Assembly (NCBI RefSeq): GCF_030406905.1
Contig: NZ_CP129137.1
Span: forward strand, 3,395,001 to 3,459,000
Length of the DNA: 64,000 nucleotides
From: Streptomyces sp. HUAS CB01
GTDB lineage: Bacteria > Actinomycetota > Actinomycetes > Streptomycetales > Streptomycetaceae
Direction of reading: 5' to 3'
A model generated the notes under the pieces. It was not told the origin of the DNA, ran no database searches, and worked only from the letters and a program-made list of their open reading frames with translations. How positions within the stretch are numbered: the stretch's first letter is position 1; every line of letters begins with the position of its first letter. The position numbers and the translations under genes are program-made. This document shows positions 15,498-26,300 of this stretch, piece by piece.

Positions 15498-16394
15498 TCA
15501 CCGCCGGACCGCGGGACCTGCCGGCCCGGAGCCCGCCCGGCCGCCCCTCACCTCTCGCAGCTCGTCCACGTAGCGGTCCGTCCCGGGGACCGTCGGGATG
15601 AACGGCGCGACCAGCTCGACCCTTCCCAGCTCCCCCGCGTCCAGACCGGCGAAATGCTCCTCCCAGCCCTCCCTCGGGTCCTGTTCGAGGAACCACAGCA
15701 GCGTCAGCCGGGTGTCCACGCCCTCCACCTGCTTCACGTACGTCATCCGGTCCAGCGGGAGCGGCGTCGGCCGGAAGGCGGTCACCATCGCCGCCGGGGA
15801 CCCGGCGCCCCGCTTCGGCCGGAGCCGCCTCGGCAGTTCGCTCGACCGCAGCCACTCCAGCAGGTCGGCCCGGCGCTCCGGGCTCTCCGCGTCGACGACC
15901 TCCAGGACCAGCCCCGCGTACGGGTGATCGAGTGCGTGGTGGTCCCGAGGGCCCGCGGCGCCGTCCCGGTAGACGGTCGCGACGTGGTCCTGGAACGCGG
16001 TGAACACATGGGTACGGGCCTGGTGGACACGGCCGTCGCGGTTGAGCCGCTTGTTGATCCCGACCGTCCACCGCATGTGGTCGTCGTAGCGCCCCTCGGT
16101 GATCCAGTAGGTGGAGAGGTAGCAGCCGGCGGTCACGGGCCGGGCCACCGCCGACTTCTCGGGGTAGCGCAGCAGCTGCAGTTCGCGGGTGGCGACCCAG
16201 CGCCGTCCCGCGAACATCCAGGGCATCGCCATCGCACCGGCGTAGTAGTGGTCGTCCTCGTACCAGCGGTTGTACGCGTACTCGTGGCCGAGGTGCGGCT
16301 CGACCATGGTGATCAGCGCATGGCCGGGGCGGACCCCGTACGGGCCGACGGCCGCCAGTTCCGCGTACACCCCGGACCGGGTGTCCTCGCTCAC
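15498..16394 (-). CDS. EthD/dimeric-barrel-like protein of the TCTGACG regulon
   Basis: 298 residues without a family I can name firmly. The N-terminal part, YNRWYEDDHYYAGAMAMPWMF, resembles the NxWYDxEHxPxxLxxPGF signature of EthD-type dimeric alpha/beta-barrel proteins; the second half may repeat the fold. EthD proteins assist ether or hydrocarbon breakdown, but the reaction here is unknown. GTG start with GGGGAG about 4 bp upstream. It is divergent from the SDR at 16476 and shares with it the 17-bp palindromic operator at 16431-16447. A TAGGTC box beside the operator could be its -10. Confidence 0.65.
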   Translation of the reverse strand: MSEDTRSGVYAELAAVGPYGVRPGHALITMVEPHLGHEYAYNRWYEDDHYYAGAMAMPWMFAGRRWVATRELQLLRYPEKSAVARPVTAGCYLSTYWITEGRYDDHMRWTVGINKRLNRDGRVHQARTHVFTAFQDHVATVYRDGAAGPRDHHALDHPYAGLVLEVVDAESPERRADLLEWLRSSELPRRLRPKRGAGSPAAMVTAFRPTPLPLDRMTYVKQVEGVDTRLTLLWFLEQDPREGWEEHFAGLDAGELGRVELVAPFIPTVPGTDRYVDELREVRGGRAGSGPAGPAVRR

Positions 16395-16430
16395 GACGCT
16401 CCCCTTCCGTCCTTCGGTGGACGGACCTAC

Positions 16431-16447
16431 TCTGACGCGCCGTCAGA
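16431..16447. promoter_or_regulatory. Operator site 1 of the TCTGACG regulon
   Basis: TCTGACGCGCCGTCAGA, a perfect palindrome (7-bp arms, N3), lies between the divergent EthD-like and SDR genes. On the plus strand it overlaps a TACTCT -10-like box. Confidence 0.8.
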
Positions 16448-16475
16448 TAAAGGGCCAGAGCCGGGAGGCGCCGAG

Positions 16476-17258
16476 ATGCTGCTGCAGGGAAAGACCGTCA
16501 TCGTGTCCGGCGTCGGCGCCGGGCTCGGGCACCGCGTCGCCGAGACCGTCGTGCGCGACGGCGGCAACGCCGTCCTCGGCGCCCGCACCGAGGCCAACCT
16601 CGTGAAGACCGCCGGCGAGATCGACCCCGCCGGCACCCGCACCGCGCACCGCCCCACCGACATCACCGACGAGTCCCAGTGCGAGGCGCTCGCCACCCTC
16701 GCGGTCGAGCGCTTCGGCCGCATCGACGCCGTCGTCCACGTGGCCGCCTGGGACAGCCACTTCGGCGGCATCGAGGACGCCGACTTCTCCGCCTGGCAAC
16801 AGATCCTGGACGTCAACCTGCTGGGCACCCTGCGGATGACGCGCGCCTGCCTGCCCGCCCTGAAGGAGCGCGGCGGATCGGTCGTCGTCATCGGCACCCA
16901 GTCCGCGGTGGCCGCCCCCTCCCAGGTCCGGCAGGCGGCGTACGCGGCGTCGAAGGGCGCGCTCACCTCCGCCATGTACTCCCTGGCCAAGGAGCTCGGC
17001 CCGCACCGGATCCGGGTCAACACCGTGCTCCCCGGCTGGATGTGGGGCCCGCCGGTCCAGGCGTACGTCCGGTTCACCGCCGACACCGAGGGCGTCACGG
17101 AGTCCGAGGTGCTCTCCCGGCTGACGGAACGGATGGCCCTTCCGGAGCTCGCGACGGACGGGGACGTCGCGGAGGCCGTCACCTTCCTCGCCTCGGACCG
17201 GGCCCGCTCGATCACGGGCCAGTCCCTCCTGGTCAACGCCGGTGAACTGATGCGGTAG
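16476..17258 (+). CDS. Short-chain dehydrogenase/reductase of the TCTGACG regulon
   Basis: 260 residues, classical SDR. The nucleotide-binding glycine motif is slightly altered (SGVGAGLG rather than TGxxxGIG); the catalytic triad is recognisable as S (GTQSAV), Y (QAAYAASKGAL) and K, and NTVLPGWM follows in the place of the usual NxxxPG. The family oxidises or reduces alcohols or ketones with NAD(P). ATG 16476 follows GGGAGG by 7 bp. It diverges from the EthD-like gene across a shared operator, linking it to the catabolic genes 28-40 kb away. The substrate is unknown; steroid, terpenoid or hydroxyacyl compounds fit the rest of the regulon. Confidence 0.88.
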   Translation: MLLQGKTVIVSGVGAGLGHRVAETVVRDGGNAVLGARTEANLVKTAGEIDPAGTRTAHRPTDITDESQCEALATLAVERFGRIDAVVHVAAWDSHFGGIEDADFSAWQQILDVNLLGTLRMTRACLPALKERGGSVVVIGTQSAVAAPSQVRQAAYAASKGALTSAMYSLAKELGPHRIRVNTVLPGWMWGPPVQAYVRFTADTEGVTESEVLSRLTERMALPELATDGDVAEAVTFLASDRARSITGQSLLVNAGELMR

Positions 17259-17320
17259 CCGACGCCGTTCACCGGGCTGCGCGCAACGCCCCGGCTCGAA
17301 CGGCACCACCCACGGCACGG

Positions 17321-17347
17321 GCCGCACGGGCGAACGCCCCGTGCGGC
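17321..17347. terminator. Bidirectional terminator between convergent genes
   Basis: GCCGCACGGG, a 7-base loop and CCCGTGCGGC form a perfect 10-bp stem between the SDR (ends 17258) and the ADP-ribosylglycohydrolase-like gene (ends 17380). Confidence 0.6.
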
Positions 17348-17379
17348 GCGTGTGCCGGGTGCAAGGGCTGCGGCGTTGC

Positions 17380-18495
17380 TCAGCCGCGCGGGTAGCGCTG
17401 GAGCCAGCCGGGGGCCGAGGAGGCGGGGCCGTGGAGCGCGGGCCCCTGCGTCATCTCCATGGCGAAGTCGTCGGCGAGTTCCAGGATGGTCGAGCGGCCC
17501 TCGAGCTCCGCCAGCCAGGCGGGCGGGAGGGCCGTCTCGCCGTGCAGCGCGCCGAGGAGGGCGCCGCAGAGGGTGCCGGTGGTGTGGGAGGGGCCGTCGT
17601 GGTTGACGGCGAGGCGGAGTCCGTGACGGACGTCCTCACTGACGAGGGTGCAGTAGACGGCGACGGCCAGGGCGTCCTCGGCGTTCTCCGGATCACCGAG
17701 GGCGTCGATACGGGTGGGGCTCGGGATGCCCTGGCGTACGGCGCCGAGTGCCTGCTTGAGCGCATCGCTGACGGGCTGGTGGCCCGGTCTGGGCGTCAGG
17801 AGCGACAGCGCCCGCTGGACGGAGCCGTCGACGGTCTCACCGCGGGCCAGCCCGTGGACGATCACCGCGAAGGCGCCGGCCGAGAGATACGCCGTGGGGT
17901 GGCCGTGGGTCTGCGCGGCGCACTCCACGGCGAGCTGGCAGACCAACTGGGGTTCCCAGCCCACGAGCAGTCCGAAGGGCGCGGAGCGGACGAGCGCGCC
18001 GGCGTCGCGGGCGGTGGGGTTCTTGGGCTTGTCGACGGTGCCGAGGACCTCGTCGGCCAGGCCGGTCAGGCACGCGCGCGTCGGGTCGCGCCGGGTGTAG
18101 AGCCATTCCTCGCGGGCGAGCCAGCCGTTGTCCTTGCGGCGCTCGTCGGGCCCCCAGTCCCGCTGGGTGGCCGCCCAGCGCAGATGGGCCCGGTGGACGT
18201 CGGTCGGCGGGTGCCAGGCGCCGGTGTCGCGGCGGACCTGGGCGCGTATGAGGCCGTCGACCGTGAAGAGGGTCAGCTGGGTGGCGGCGGTGACCGCGCC
18301 GCGGCGGCCGTAGGCGGGGACGAGGTCGGAGACCCCGTCCGAGCCGTGGGCGGAACGTATCTCGTCCAGCGACAGCGCGGCGACTCCGGCGCCCAGCGCG
18401 TCGCCGATGGCCCCGCCCAGCAGACAGCCGCGCACCCGGGCGCGGAAGTCCTGCTGCTCGGCACGTCCCCAGACGGCTGCGGCTCCTGTGGTCAC
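17380..18495 (-). CDS. ADP-ribosylglycohydrolase-like protein lacking metal ligands (pseudoenzyme)
   Basis: About 371 residues, ARH/DraG fold, starting with GCLLGGAIGDALG. ARH enzymes bind two Mg ions through a TDDT motif and a C-terminal GDxDS/T motif. Here the first motif reads VTAATQLTLF (both Asp replaced by Ala) and the second reads NHDGPSHTTGTLCGALLGA (Asp positions replaced by Pro and His). The rest of the fold is well conserved, so this looks like a maintained but catalytically dead member, perhaps a binder of ADP-ribose or of a modified protein. GTG 18495 is preferred (GGGAGG 6-7 bp upstream); ATG 18552 is an alternative adding 19 residues. Confidence 0.82.
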   Translation of the reverse strand: MTTGAAAVWGRAEQQDFRARVRGCLLGGAIGDALGAGVAALSLDEIRSAHGSDGVSDLVPAYGRRGAVTAATQLTLFTVDGLIRAQVRRDTGAWHPPTDVHRAHLRWAATQRDWGPDERRKDNGWLAREEWLYTRRDPTRACLTGLADEVLGTVDKPKNPTARDAGALVRSAPFGLLVGWEPQLVCQLAVECAAQTHGHPTAYLSAGAFAVIVHGLARGETVDGSVQRALSLLTPRPGHQPVSDALKQALGAVRQGIPSPTRIDALGDPENAEDALAVAVYCTLVSEDVRHGLRLAVNHDGPSHTTGTLCGALLGALHGETALPPAWLAELEGRSTILELADDFAMEMTQGPALHGPASSAPGWLQRYPRG

Positions 18496-18552
18496 GCGGC
18501 TCCCTCCCTTCTCGTGCGCAGCACTGTAATCGACCGCGAGAGATCGCTTCAT

Positions 18553-19017
18553 GGGCGCAATCCAGCCGGGAACGGCTTATGAAGCGGAATGCGCCGGTCA
18601 CCTTCAGGCCGGTTCCGATCACCGCGCGAGGGACGTTCCGGCGGGGCGGTGGATCGTTCCGGCGGGGCGATGGGCGGCGTGAGCCGTGGCATCGAGAGTG
18701 CCGTGGTGGGCGCGCGCCGTCGCGGACACGGAGGCGCGCCCGGTCGTGGCCGTGACGGCCGGGGCCGCACGGGCCGCGGGACACCGGCCGGACACCGGAG
18801 GGCGGATGCGGGACCTCGGTGCCGGAGGGCGGAGCCGGGCCTCGGGCTCCGGAGCACGGGGGCCGGGCCTTGGTTGCCGGGCTCCCGTGCCGGGCCTCGG
18901 ATGCCGGAGCGCGTGTCCGGGTGGCGTGACTCAGATCACGGGACCTCGACCGGTGCCGAACTCGGCAGCCACCACGGACGGACCCGCATCCGGCACCGGG
19001 AGGACCCGCCGCTCCTG
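18553..19017. other. Non-coding interval between ADP-ribosylglycohydrolase-like gene and fbiC
   Basis: About 465 bp with no credible gene. It is rich in imperfect GCCGGGCCTCGG-type repeats between 18780 and 18900, and probably carries the promoter of the gene ending at 17380. Confidence 0.5.
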
Positions 19018-21627
19018 TCAGCCCTGTTCCAGCACCGGCAGCAGCGCCGGGAGGTGGCCGTCGGAGTCCGCCGCGGCGCGCTGCCGCTCCGCCGGGACCT
19101 CGCCGTACAGCGTCGTACGGGGCCTCGACGGGCGCCCGGCCGCCTCGGCGATGGCGGTCAGGTCGCGGACGGAGCGGTACGAGCCGTAACTCGACCCGGC
19201 CATCCGGGAGATGGTCTCCTCCATCAGCGTGCCGCCGAGGTCGTTCGCGCCGGAGCGCAGCATCTCCGCGGCGCCGTCCGCTCCGAGTTTCACCCAGCTG
19301 GTCTGGATGTTGGGGATGTGCGGGTGGAGCAGCAGCCTGGCCATCGCCGTGACGGCGCGGTTGTCGCGGGTCGTGGGGCCGGGGCGGGCGATGCCGGCGA
19401 GATAGACGGGGGCGTTGGTGTGGATGAAGGGCAGTGTCACGAACTCGGTGAACCCGCCCGTCTCCTGCTGGATGCGGGACAGGGTGCGGAAGTGGCCCAG
19501 CCAGTGCCGGGGCTGGTCGACGTGCCCGTACATCATCGTCGACGACGAGCGGATGCCCAGTTCGTGGGCGGTGGTGACGACCTCGATCCAGGTGGCGGTG
19601 GGCAGCTTGCCCTTCGTCAGTACCCAGCGCACCTCGTCGTCGAGGATCTCCGCGGCCGTCCCGGGGATGGAGTCCAGCCCGGCCTCCTTGGCCGCGGTCA
19701 GCCACTCGCGGATCGACATGCCCGTGCGTGTGGCGCCGTTGACGACCTCCATGGGCGAGAAGGCGTGCACGTGCATGCCGGGGACGCGCTGCTTCACGGC
19801 CCGGGCGATGTCGAAGTACGCGGTGCCGGGCAGGTCGGGGTGGATACCGCCCTGCATGCACACCTCCACCGCGCCGACGTCCCAGGCCTGCTGGGCGCGG
19901 TCGGCGACCTGGTCCAGCGACAGGGTGTACGCGTCGGCGTCGGTGCGGCGCTGGGCGAAGGCGCAGAAGCGGCAGCCGGTGTAGCAGACGTTGGTGAAGT
20001 TGATGTTGCGGGTGACGATGTACGTGACGTCGTCGCCGACGACGTCACGGCGCAGGTCGTCGGCGATCGAGCAGAGCGCGTCCAGCGCGGGACCGTCGGC
20101 GTGGAGCAGCGCGAGGGCCTCGTCGTCGGTGAGCTTCGTCGGATCGTCCGCCGCCGTGGCCAGGGCGTGCCGTACGTCGGTGTCGATCCGCGACGGGACC
20201 ATGCCGGGCGCCGCGGCCTCGCGCAGGGCGCCCCAGTCCCCGTACACCTCGTCGAAGTCGTCCCGGCGGTCGGCGGTCCTGCCGTCGGTGTCGATGGTGC
20301 GGTGCAGATCGGTCCGCCCGCTCGCGACGAAGCCCTCGTCGGGCTCCTGCCAGGGCAGACCGGCGGGCAGCGCGCCCTCGTTCGCGAGACCGGTCTCGGG
20401 GTCGGCGAGGGCCCGTACGTGCGGGAGCAGCCGGGGGTCCAGCCAGGGTTCGCCACGCCGGACGAACTCCGGGTACACGGCGAGCCGTTCGCGCAGCCGG
20501 AAGCCCTCGGCCGCGGACCGCTCGGCCAGCAGGTCGATCTGGGGCCACGGCCGCTCGGGGTTGACGTGGTCGGGCGTCAGCGGCGACACCCCGCCCCAGT
20601 CGTCGATGCCGGCGGCGATGAGGCGTCCGTACTCCTCGTCCACGAGGTTCGGGGGCGCCTGGAGGCAGCCGGAGGGTCCCATGATGTGCCGGGCGACGGC
20701 GATGGTGGCGACGAGGTCGTCCAGTTCGGCGTCCGGCATGCCGCGCATCGCCGTGTCGGGCTTGGCGCGGAAGTTCTGGATGATCAGTTCCTGGATGCCG
20801 TGGTAGGCGCGCGAGACCCGGCGCAGCGCGAACAGCGAGTCCGCGCGCTCCTCGTACGTCTCACCGATCCCGATCAGCAGCCCGCTGGTGAACGGGACGG
20901 AGCTGCGCCCGGCGTCCTCCAGCACCCGCAGCCGCACCGCCGGCTCCTTGTCGGGCGATCCGTGGTGCGGGCCGCCGGGCTCGGACCAGAGACGGGTGGC
21001 GGTGGTCTCCAGCATCATGCCCATCGAGGGGGCGACGGGCTTGAGCCGCTGGAAGTCCGTCCAGGTCAGCACGCCCGGGTTCAGGTGGGGAAGGAGTCCC
21101 GTCTCCTCCAGGATGCGGATCGCCATGGCGCGTACGTAGGCGATGGTGTCGTCGTACCCCTCCGCCTCCAGCCACTCGCGCGCCTCCGGCCAGCGGTCCT
21201 CCGGCTTGTCGCCGAGGGTGATGAGGGCTTCCTTGCATCCCAGTTCGGCCCCGCGCCGCGCGATGTCCAGCACCTCGTCGGGCGACATGAACATCCCGTG
21301 GCCGGCGCGACGGAGCTTGCCGGGGACGGTGGCGAAGGTGCAGTAGTGGCACTTGTCCCGGCACAGTCTCGTGAGCGGGACGAACACGCTCTTCGAGTAC
21401 GTGATGACGCCGGGCCGCCCCGCCGCCTCCAGCCCGGCGTCCCGCACACGCGCCGCGGACGCGCACAGGTCCTCCAGGTCCGCGCCCCGCGCCTGCAGCA
21501 GGACGGCGGCCTCGCCGGTGTCGAGCGCGACCCCGTCCCGCGCCCGCCTGAGGGCACGGCGCATGGCGTTGGCGGTCGGACGCCCCGCCTGGTCTCCGAC
21601 CCGGTCTCCGGCCTGGTGATCCGTCAT
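19018..21627 (-). CDS. fbiC: FO synthase, fused CofG-CofH (coenzyme F420 biosynthesis)
   Basis: 869 residues, the two-domain actinobacterial FbiC. The N-terminal CofG half carries the radical-SAM cluster motif CRDKCHYC (Cys 89, 93, 96); the C-terminal CofH half carries CYTGCRFC near residue 550. Together they join tyrosine and 5-amino-6-ribitylaminouracil to form 7,8-didemethyl-8-hydroxy-5-deazariboflavin, the chromophore of F420. The ATG at 21627 lies 6 bp behind TATGCT, a good -10, so the mRNA is probably leaderless. Three LLM-class oxidoreductases in the window (32465, 43650, 45645) are possible F420 users. Confidence 0.96.
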   Translation of the reverse strand: MTDHQAGDRVGDQAGRPTANAMRRALRRARDGVALDTGEAAVLLQARGADLEDLCASAARVRDAGLEAAGRPGVITYSKSVFVPLTRLCRDKCHYCTFATVPGKLRRAGHGMFMSPDEVLDIARRGAELGCKEALITLGDKPEDRWPEAREWLEAEGYDDTIAYVRAMAIRILEETGLLPHLNPGVLTWTDFQRLKPVAPSMGMMLETTATRLWSEPGGPHHGSPDKEPAVRLRVLEDAGRSSVPFTSGLLIGIGETYEERADSLFALRRVSRAYHGIQELIIQNFRAKPDTAMRGMPDAELDDLVATIAVARHIMGPSGCLQAPPNLVDEEYGRLIAAGIDDWGGVSPLTPDHVNPERPWPQIDLLAERSAAEGFRLRERLAVYPEFVRRGEPWLDPRLLPHVRALADPETGLANEGALPAGLPWQEPDEGFVASGRTDLHRTIDTDGRTADRRDDFDEVYGDWGALREAAAPGMVPSRIDTDVRHALATAADDPTKLTDDEALALLHADGPALDALCSIADDLRRDVVGDDVTYIVTRNINFTNVCYTGCRFCAFAQRRTDADAYTLSLDQVADRAQQAWDVGAVEVCMQGGIHPDLPGTAYFDIARAVKQRVPGMHVHAFSPMEVVNGATRTGMSIREWLTAAKEAGLDSIPGTAAEILDDEVRWVLTKGKLPTATWIEVVTTAHELGIRSSSTMMYGHVDQPRHWLGHFRTLSRIQQETGGFTEFVTLPFIHTNAPVYLAGIARPGPTTRDNRAVTAMARLLLHPHIPNIQTSWVKLGADGAAEMLRSGANDLGGTLMEETISRMAGSSYGSYRSVRDLTAIAEAAGRPSRPRTTLYGEVPAERQRAAADSDGHLPALLPVLEQG

Positions 21628-22153
21628 GCAGCGAGCATACGAGCGCGGACGGACAGCGGGACGGGGGGTGGGGGCGTATGCGCCGAAAACGGTCGGTGAG
21701 AGGGGGTGCGCGGGAGCGCGGGCCGAGAACTCGCGGGCGGGGCGGACGCACCATCCGGGGACGCGGAGGTACGGGGCGCGGGCTCCGGCGGGGGCGGGGT
21801 CCCGGTGATCGGCGGTCGAGCACCCGGCACCGGGGTCCGAGGTGCACGCCTCGGTACGGAGGAGGAGTACGCGTGTCTCGCGTTCGTGTCGACGGGACCT
21901 GGGCGGGAACGCCGATGTGCGAGGAAGCCGTCGCGAGACCACTCGACTGCCGCCCTCGACGCGTTCGCGCCGTGATCCCAGCCGCCGGAGGAGATCCTGG
22001 AGCCGGCCGACGGCAGTGACCCGGCAGCCCGGCCCTCGCGCGGAGCCGGCTCCCTCTCCCGCAGGAGAGGCCGCCCGAACACGACCCAATCGCCCTGTTT
22101 TGAGGCGCAATTACGCGTTGCATTCGGGAACGGCCCCATGACAGCATTCCGCC
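21628..22153. other. Non-coding interval before the RHS operon
   Basis: About 525 bp, divergent promoters of fbiC and the SseB-like gene. No RNA gene or hairpin stands out. Confidence 0.5.
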
Positions 22154-22744
22154 GTGAGTGACAACGGGGATGACACTTCGCGGACCGATCGGGCCTCAAA
22201 ACTGGCCGACTTGGCCGACTGGACCGCACCCGCACCGCCGGCCGGCGACTCCATCGACCACACTGCGCCCGAAGTGCCGGAAACACCGGGTTCGGGGGCG
22301 GCGGGCACTACGGCGGGCGTGACCGCCGGCGACGCGGCCGACGGAGAACTGGCTGCGGCGAGGCGGGAGTTTGCGCGGTTGCTCGGGGAATTCCGGCGCA
22401 CCGCCGTACTCGTACCGTTCGACGAGCACGACAGTCCGTGGACCGCCGATCTGAACGGCGTCCGCTGGATCTGCGCCTTCTCGAACGAGGAGGCCCTGGC
22501 GCGCTTCGCCCTGGCGCGGGGAGAGACGCGTCGCGAGTGGAAGTACCGGAGGATCCTCGGCGCCCGTCTGCTGGACGTGATGGTGCCCCTGCTGCCGGGA
22601 CCGGGCGGTGTGGCCCTGGACGCGGGCAGCGACGACGGCATGCTGTTCCCGCCGGTCAGGGGCATCGTGCCCGACGCGGTGGCGGTCGATCTCGGGGAGA
22701 CGGGGAACGGAACGGGGGAACGGAATGACCGGGCAGGATCCTGA
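22154..22744 (+). CDS. SseB-like protein, first gene of the RHS toxin operon
   Basis: 196 residues. The first ~75 are acidic and disordered; the rest fits the SseB N-terminal domain (AVLVPFDEHDSPWT, GVRWICAFSNEEALARF, MVPLLPGPGGVALDAGSDDG). In actinobacteria SseB-like proteins often stand next to type VII/ESX or polymorphic-toxin genes and may act as accessory or chaperone factors; the exact role is unknown. Its 3' end overlaps the next gene by 20 bp, and the operon continues through overlapping starts to the RHS toxin and its immunity gene. Start GTG 22154; no clear ribosome site. Confidence 0.75.
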   Translation: MSDNGDDTSRTDRASKLADLADWTAPAPPAGDSIDHTAPEVPETPGSGAAGTTAGVTAGDAADGELAAARREFARLLGEFRRTAVLVPFDEHDSPWTADLNGVRWICAFSNEEALARFALARGETRREWKYRRILGARLLDVMVPLLPGPGGVALDAGSDDGMLFPPVRGIVPDAVAVDLGETGNGTGERNDRAGS

Positions 22745-23372
22745 TCTCAAGGCGCCGCCCGAGGCGCTCGCCGCCATCGTGAAGGGCATCGACCTCGCCC
22801 ATTCCGAGCTCAAGGACCTCGGCATGATCGGCGAGGCGACCGCGGGGCGCGGCTTCTCGGAGCTGTCCCTGTCGGGCGTTGAGCTCGGACACGGCGGCCT
22901 CGCGGACGGGTTCCGCACCTTCTGCGAGCGATGGGAGTGGGGCGTCCGGGCGCTGACGCTGAAGGGGAACGGGTTCGCGCAGGCGGTCGGTCTGTCCGCA
23001 GGGTCGTTCGCCGAGCAGGAGCAGTACGTCAAGGACTCGATCAAGATCGGCGTGAACTCGCTCAACGGCAACCCGCACCTCAGCGAGGACGAGGTCAAGG
23101 GCAAGAGCTGGGACGAGATCAGCACCCAGTCCGCGATGGACGCCCCCGACTGGAGCGCCGAGTCCTTCTCCGAGGCGCACCAGGAGGTCAAGCAGACCTG
23201 GAAGAACACCGGTTACGACGTGATGGACGCGCAGATGGACTCCTTCGAGCGCCAGGGGCTCATCGACCCGAAGCTGCGTGAGGCGACGGACGCCGAGCTG
23301 CGCGAGACGCTGGATCCGTCGCAGGAGACGATCGCGCAGGCCGAGGAGCCGCGTTGGGGGGAGCGCCGCTGA
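22725..23372 (+). CDS. ESX-type secretion partner/chaperone-like protein of the RHS toxin
   Basis: 215 residues, helical, no signal peptide. It starts at ATG 22725 inside the preceding gene and ends in an ATGA overlap with the RHS gene, so the three are one translational unit. It has a WEWGVRALT segment in a WXG-like position, and its counterparts in Streptomyces regularly precede RHS toxins with WXG/LXG-type N-termini. I infer a dedicated partner for loading the toxin into the ESX (type VII) apparatus. Immunity is less likely, because a separate gene follows the toxin. Confidence 0.65.
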   Translation: MTGQDPDLKAPPEALAAIVKGIDLAHSELKDLGMIGEATAGRGFSELSLSGVELGHGGLADGFRTFCERWEWGVRALTLKGNGFAQAVGLSAGSFAEQEQYVKDSIKIGVNSLNGNPHLSEDEVKGKSWDEISTQSAMDAPDWSAESFSEAHQEVKQTWKNTGYDVMDAQMDSFERQGLIDPKLREATDAELRETLDPSQETIAQAEEPRWGERR

Positions 23373-26300
23373 TGGTGGATCTGGGCGATCTGGGGAAGGC
23401 CCTCGACAAGGGCATCGACGTCGTCGACAGCGGCATCGACAAGGCCAAGGAGAAGGTCGGCGAGGGAGTCGACTGGACGACCGACCGGATCGGCGAGGGC
23501 CTGGAGAAGGTCGGTGCGGACGACTGGGCGGACAGCGTCGAGGACTGGGGCGACGAGACCGCCTCCTCGCTCGGCGCCGACGTGGGTGAGCAGCAGCTCG
23601 GGCAGACCGAGGAGGCCAACGAGCTCATCCACGGGAACCCGGAGGCGATCACCTCCACGGTGAAGAACCTCCGCGACTTCCAGAAGGCGTTCGACCTCGT
23701 CGGCGGCGGGATGAAGAGGCTCGACTCGGCCCACTGGAAGGGCGAGGCGGCGGACACCTTCCGCAAGAAGATCCAGACGCTGCCGACGGACTGGCTGCAC
23801 GCCGCCGACGCCTTCGAGGCCGCGGCGAAGGCGCTGGAGACCTATGCGAAGGCGGTCACCTCCGCCCAGGGCAAGGCGCGAGAGGCCATCGCCCTCTACA
23901 AGGAGGGCGACGCGGACTCCAGAACGGCGGCCGACGCCTACAACAAGAAGGTCGACGCCTACAACGCCGCCCGCAACAGCGACAGTCCCCCGCCCCGGCC
24001 CGGCCCGTTCACCGACCCCGGCAAGGCGAAGCGGCAGCGGGCGCAGGAGATCCTGAAGGAGGCCCGCCGGCACCGCAACGAGGCCGCGGACACCGCGAAG
24101 ACGGCGGTCACGGCGGCCATGGCCCATGCTCCGGAGGAGCCAACGGGCCGCGACAAGGTCAAGCTCGAGCTGGCGGACTACAGCCTGGCCCAGGGCGTGG
24201 AGATGACCCATCTGACCGGTGGCGTCGTCAAGGGGGCGGCCGGCCTCGTCAACTTCGTCCGCTCGGTCAACCCGCTCGATCCGTACAACCTGACGCACCC
24301 GGCCGAGTACTACAAGGGTCTCAACACGACCCTCGCCGGGCTCGTCTCCACCGCCGCGAACCCCGACCGCGCGCTGAAGAACGCCTGGGACGCGGCGAAG
24401 GGCGATCCGTCGGAGTTCCTGGGGCGCCTCATCCCGGAGATCGTCGGCAGCAAGGGCGCCGGGCTGGTCCGGGGCGGGATCAGGGCCGGGATGAAGGGCG
24501 TTCCCGACAGCCCGTCGAAGGTCCGCGACGGGCACACCAAGGACCCCGACGGCAAGGGCAAGCAGTGCAGTGAGACCAAGTGCGACGGGGACCCGGTCGA
24601 CATCGCGAGCGGCCGCGTCCTGCTGCCGCAGACCGACATCGCCCTCCCCGGCTCGCTGCCGCTGGTGTTCCGGCGCACCTTCGACTCGTCGTACCGGGCG
24701 GGCCGCTGGTTCGGCCCGACGTGGTCCAGCACCGTGGACCAGCGTCTGGAGATCGACTCCGAGGGCGTCGTCCTCGCGTGCGACGAAGGCAGCCTGCTCG
24801 CCTACCCGCATCCCGCGCCGGGCGTCCCGGTGCTGCCCACGCACGGCAGGCGCTGGCCCCTGGCACGTACGGACGGCGGTTACACGGTCACCGACCCGGA
24901 CACCGGCCGGGTGTGGCACTTCACCGACCACACCGACGAACTGGCCCTCCTGGCACAGCTCGACGACCGCAACGGCCGCTGGATCAGCTTCGACCACGAC
25001 GAGTCCGGCGCACCGACGTCGATCGTGCACCACGGCGGCTACCACCTGAAGCTCACGACGGACGAGGGCAGGGTCACCGCCCTGCACCTCGCGGGCGCGG
25101 CCGCCGACGGCTCGGACCAGGAGATCCTCCGGTACGGCTACACGGACGGCCATCTGACCGAGGTCGTCAACTCCACCGGCCTGCCGGTGCGGTACGGGTA
25201 CGACGACCTCGGCCGCATGACGTCGTGGACCGACACCAACGGCAGCCACTACGACTACGTCTACGACGGGCTCGACCGGTGCGTGTACCAGTCCGGCACG
25301 AACGGCCACGTCGAGTCCCACTTCACCTGGGACGACACGGACCCGGACACCGGCCTGCGCACGACCTCGATGACCGACGGCCTCGGCCACACCAAGCGCC
25401 ATGTGATCAACGAACGCCAGCAGGTCGTCGCCGAGATCGACGCGAACGGCGCCGTCACCCGCTTCGAGTACGACCCGTTCAACCGGCTCCTCGCCACCGC
25501 CGACCCGCTCGGCCACGTCACGAGCACCTCGTACGACGAGGCCGGGCGGCCGGTGACCGTGCGGCGTCCGGACGGCCGGGAACTCTCGGTCGAGTACGAC
25601 GCCCTGGGACTGCCGGTACGCGTCCGGGGCGCCGACGGGACGGTGGTGCGCCGGACGTACGACGAACGCGGCAACCGCATCTCCGCGACGGACGCCGCGG
25701 GCGCGACGACGCACTTCACGTACGACGGAGCGGGCCATCCGACGTCGGTCACGGACGCCCTGGGACACACCACGCGCGTGCGCTGCGACCGTGCCGGGCT
25801 TCCGCTGGAGATCACCGACCCGCTGGGTGCGACGACACGCTGCGAACGGGACCCCTTCGGCCGGCCGATCGCGATCACGGACCCGCTCGGCGCGGTGACG
25901 CGGCTGGAATGGACGGTCGAGGGCAAGCTCGCGCGACGCGTCGAGGCGGACGGCAGCGTGCAGTCGTGGACGTACGACGGCGAGGGCAACTGCACCACCC
26001 ACACCGATGCGATGGGCGGTGTCACCACCTTCGAGTACACGGACTTCGACCTCCTCGTGGCACGGACGGGGCCGGACGGGGTGCGGTACGAGTTCACCCA
26101 CGACTCCAATCTGCGTCTGACCCGGGTGACCAACCCCCAGGGCCTGACCTGGGACTACGAATACGACCCCGCCGGCCTGCTGAAGTCCGAGACCGACTTC
26201 GACGACCGGACCCTCGCGTACGAGTACGACGCGGCCGGCCGCCTGGCGTCCCGCAGCAACGGCATCGGCCAGCGCGTGCGGTTCACTCGCAACGCGCTCG

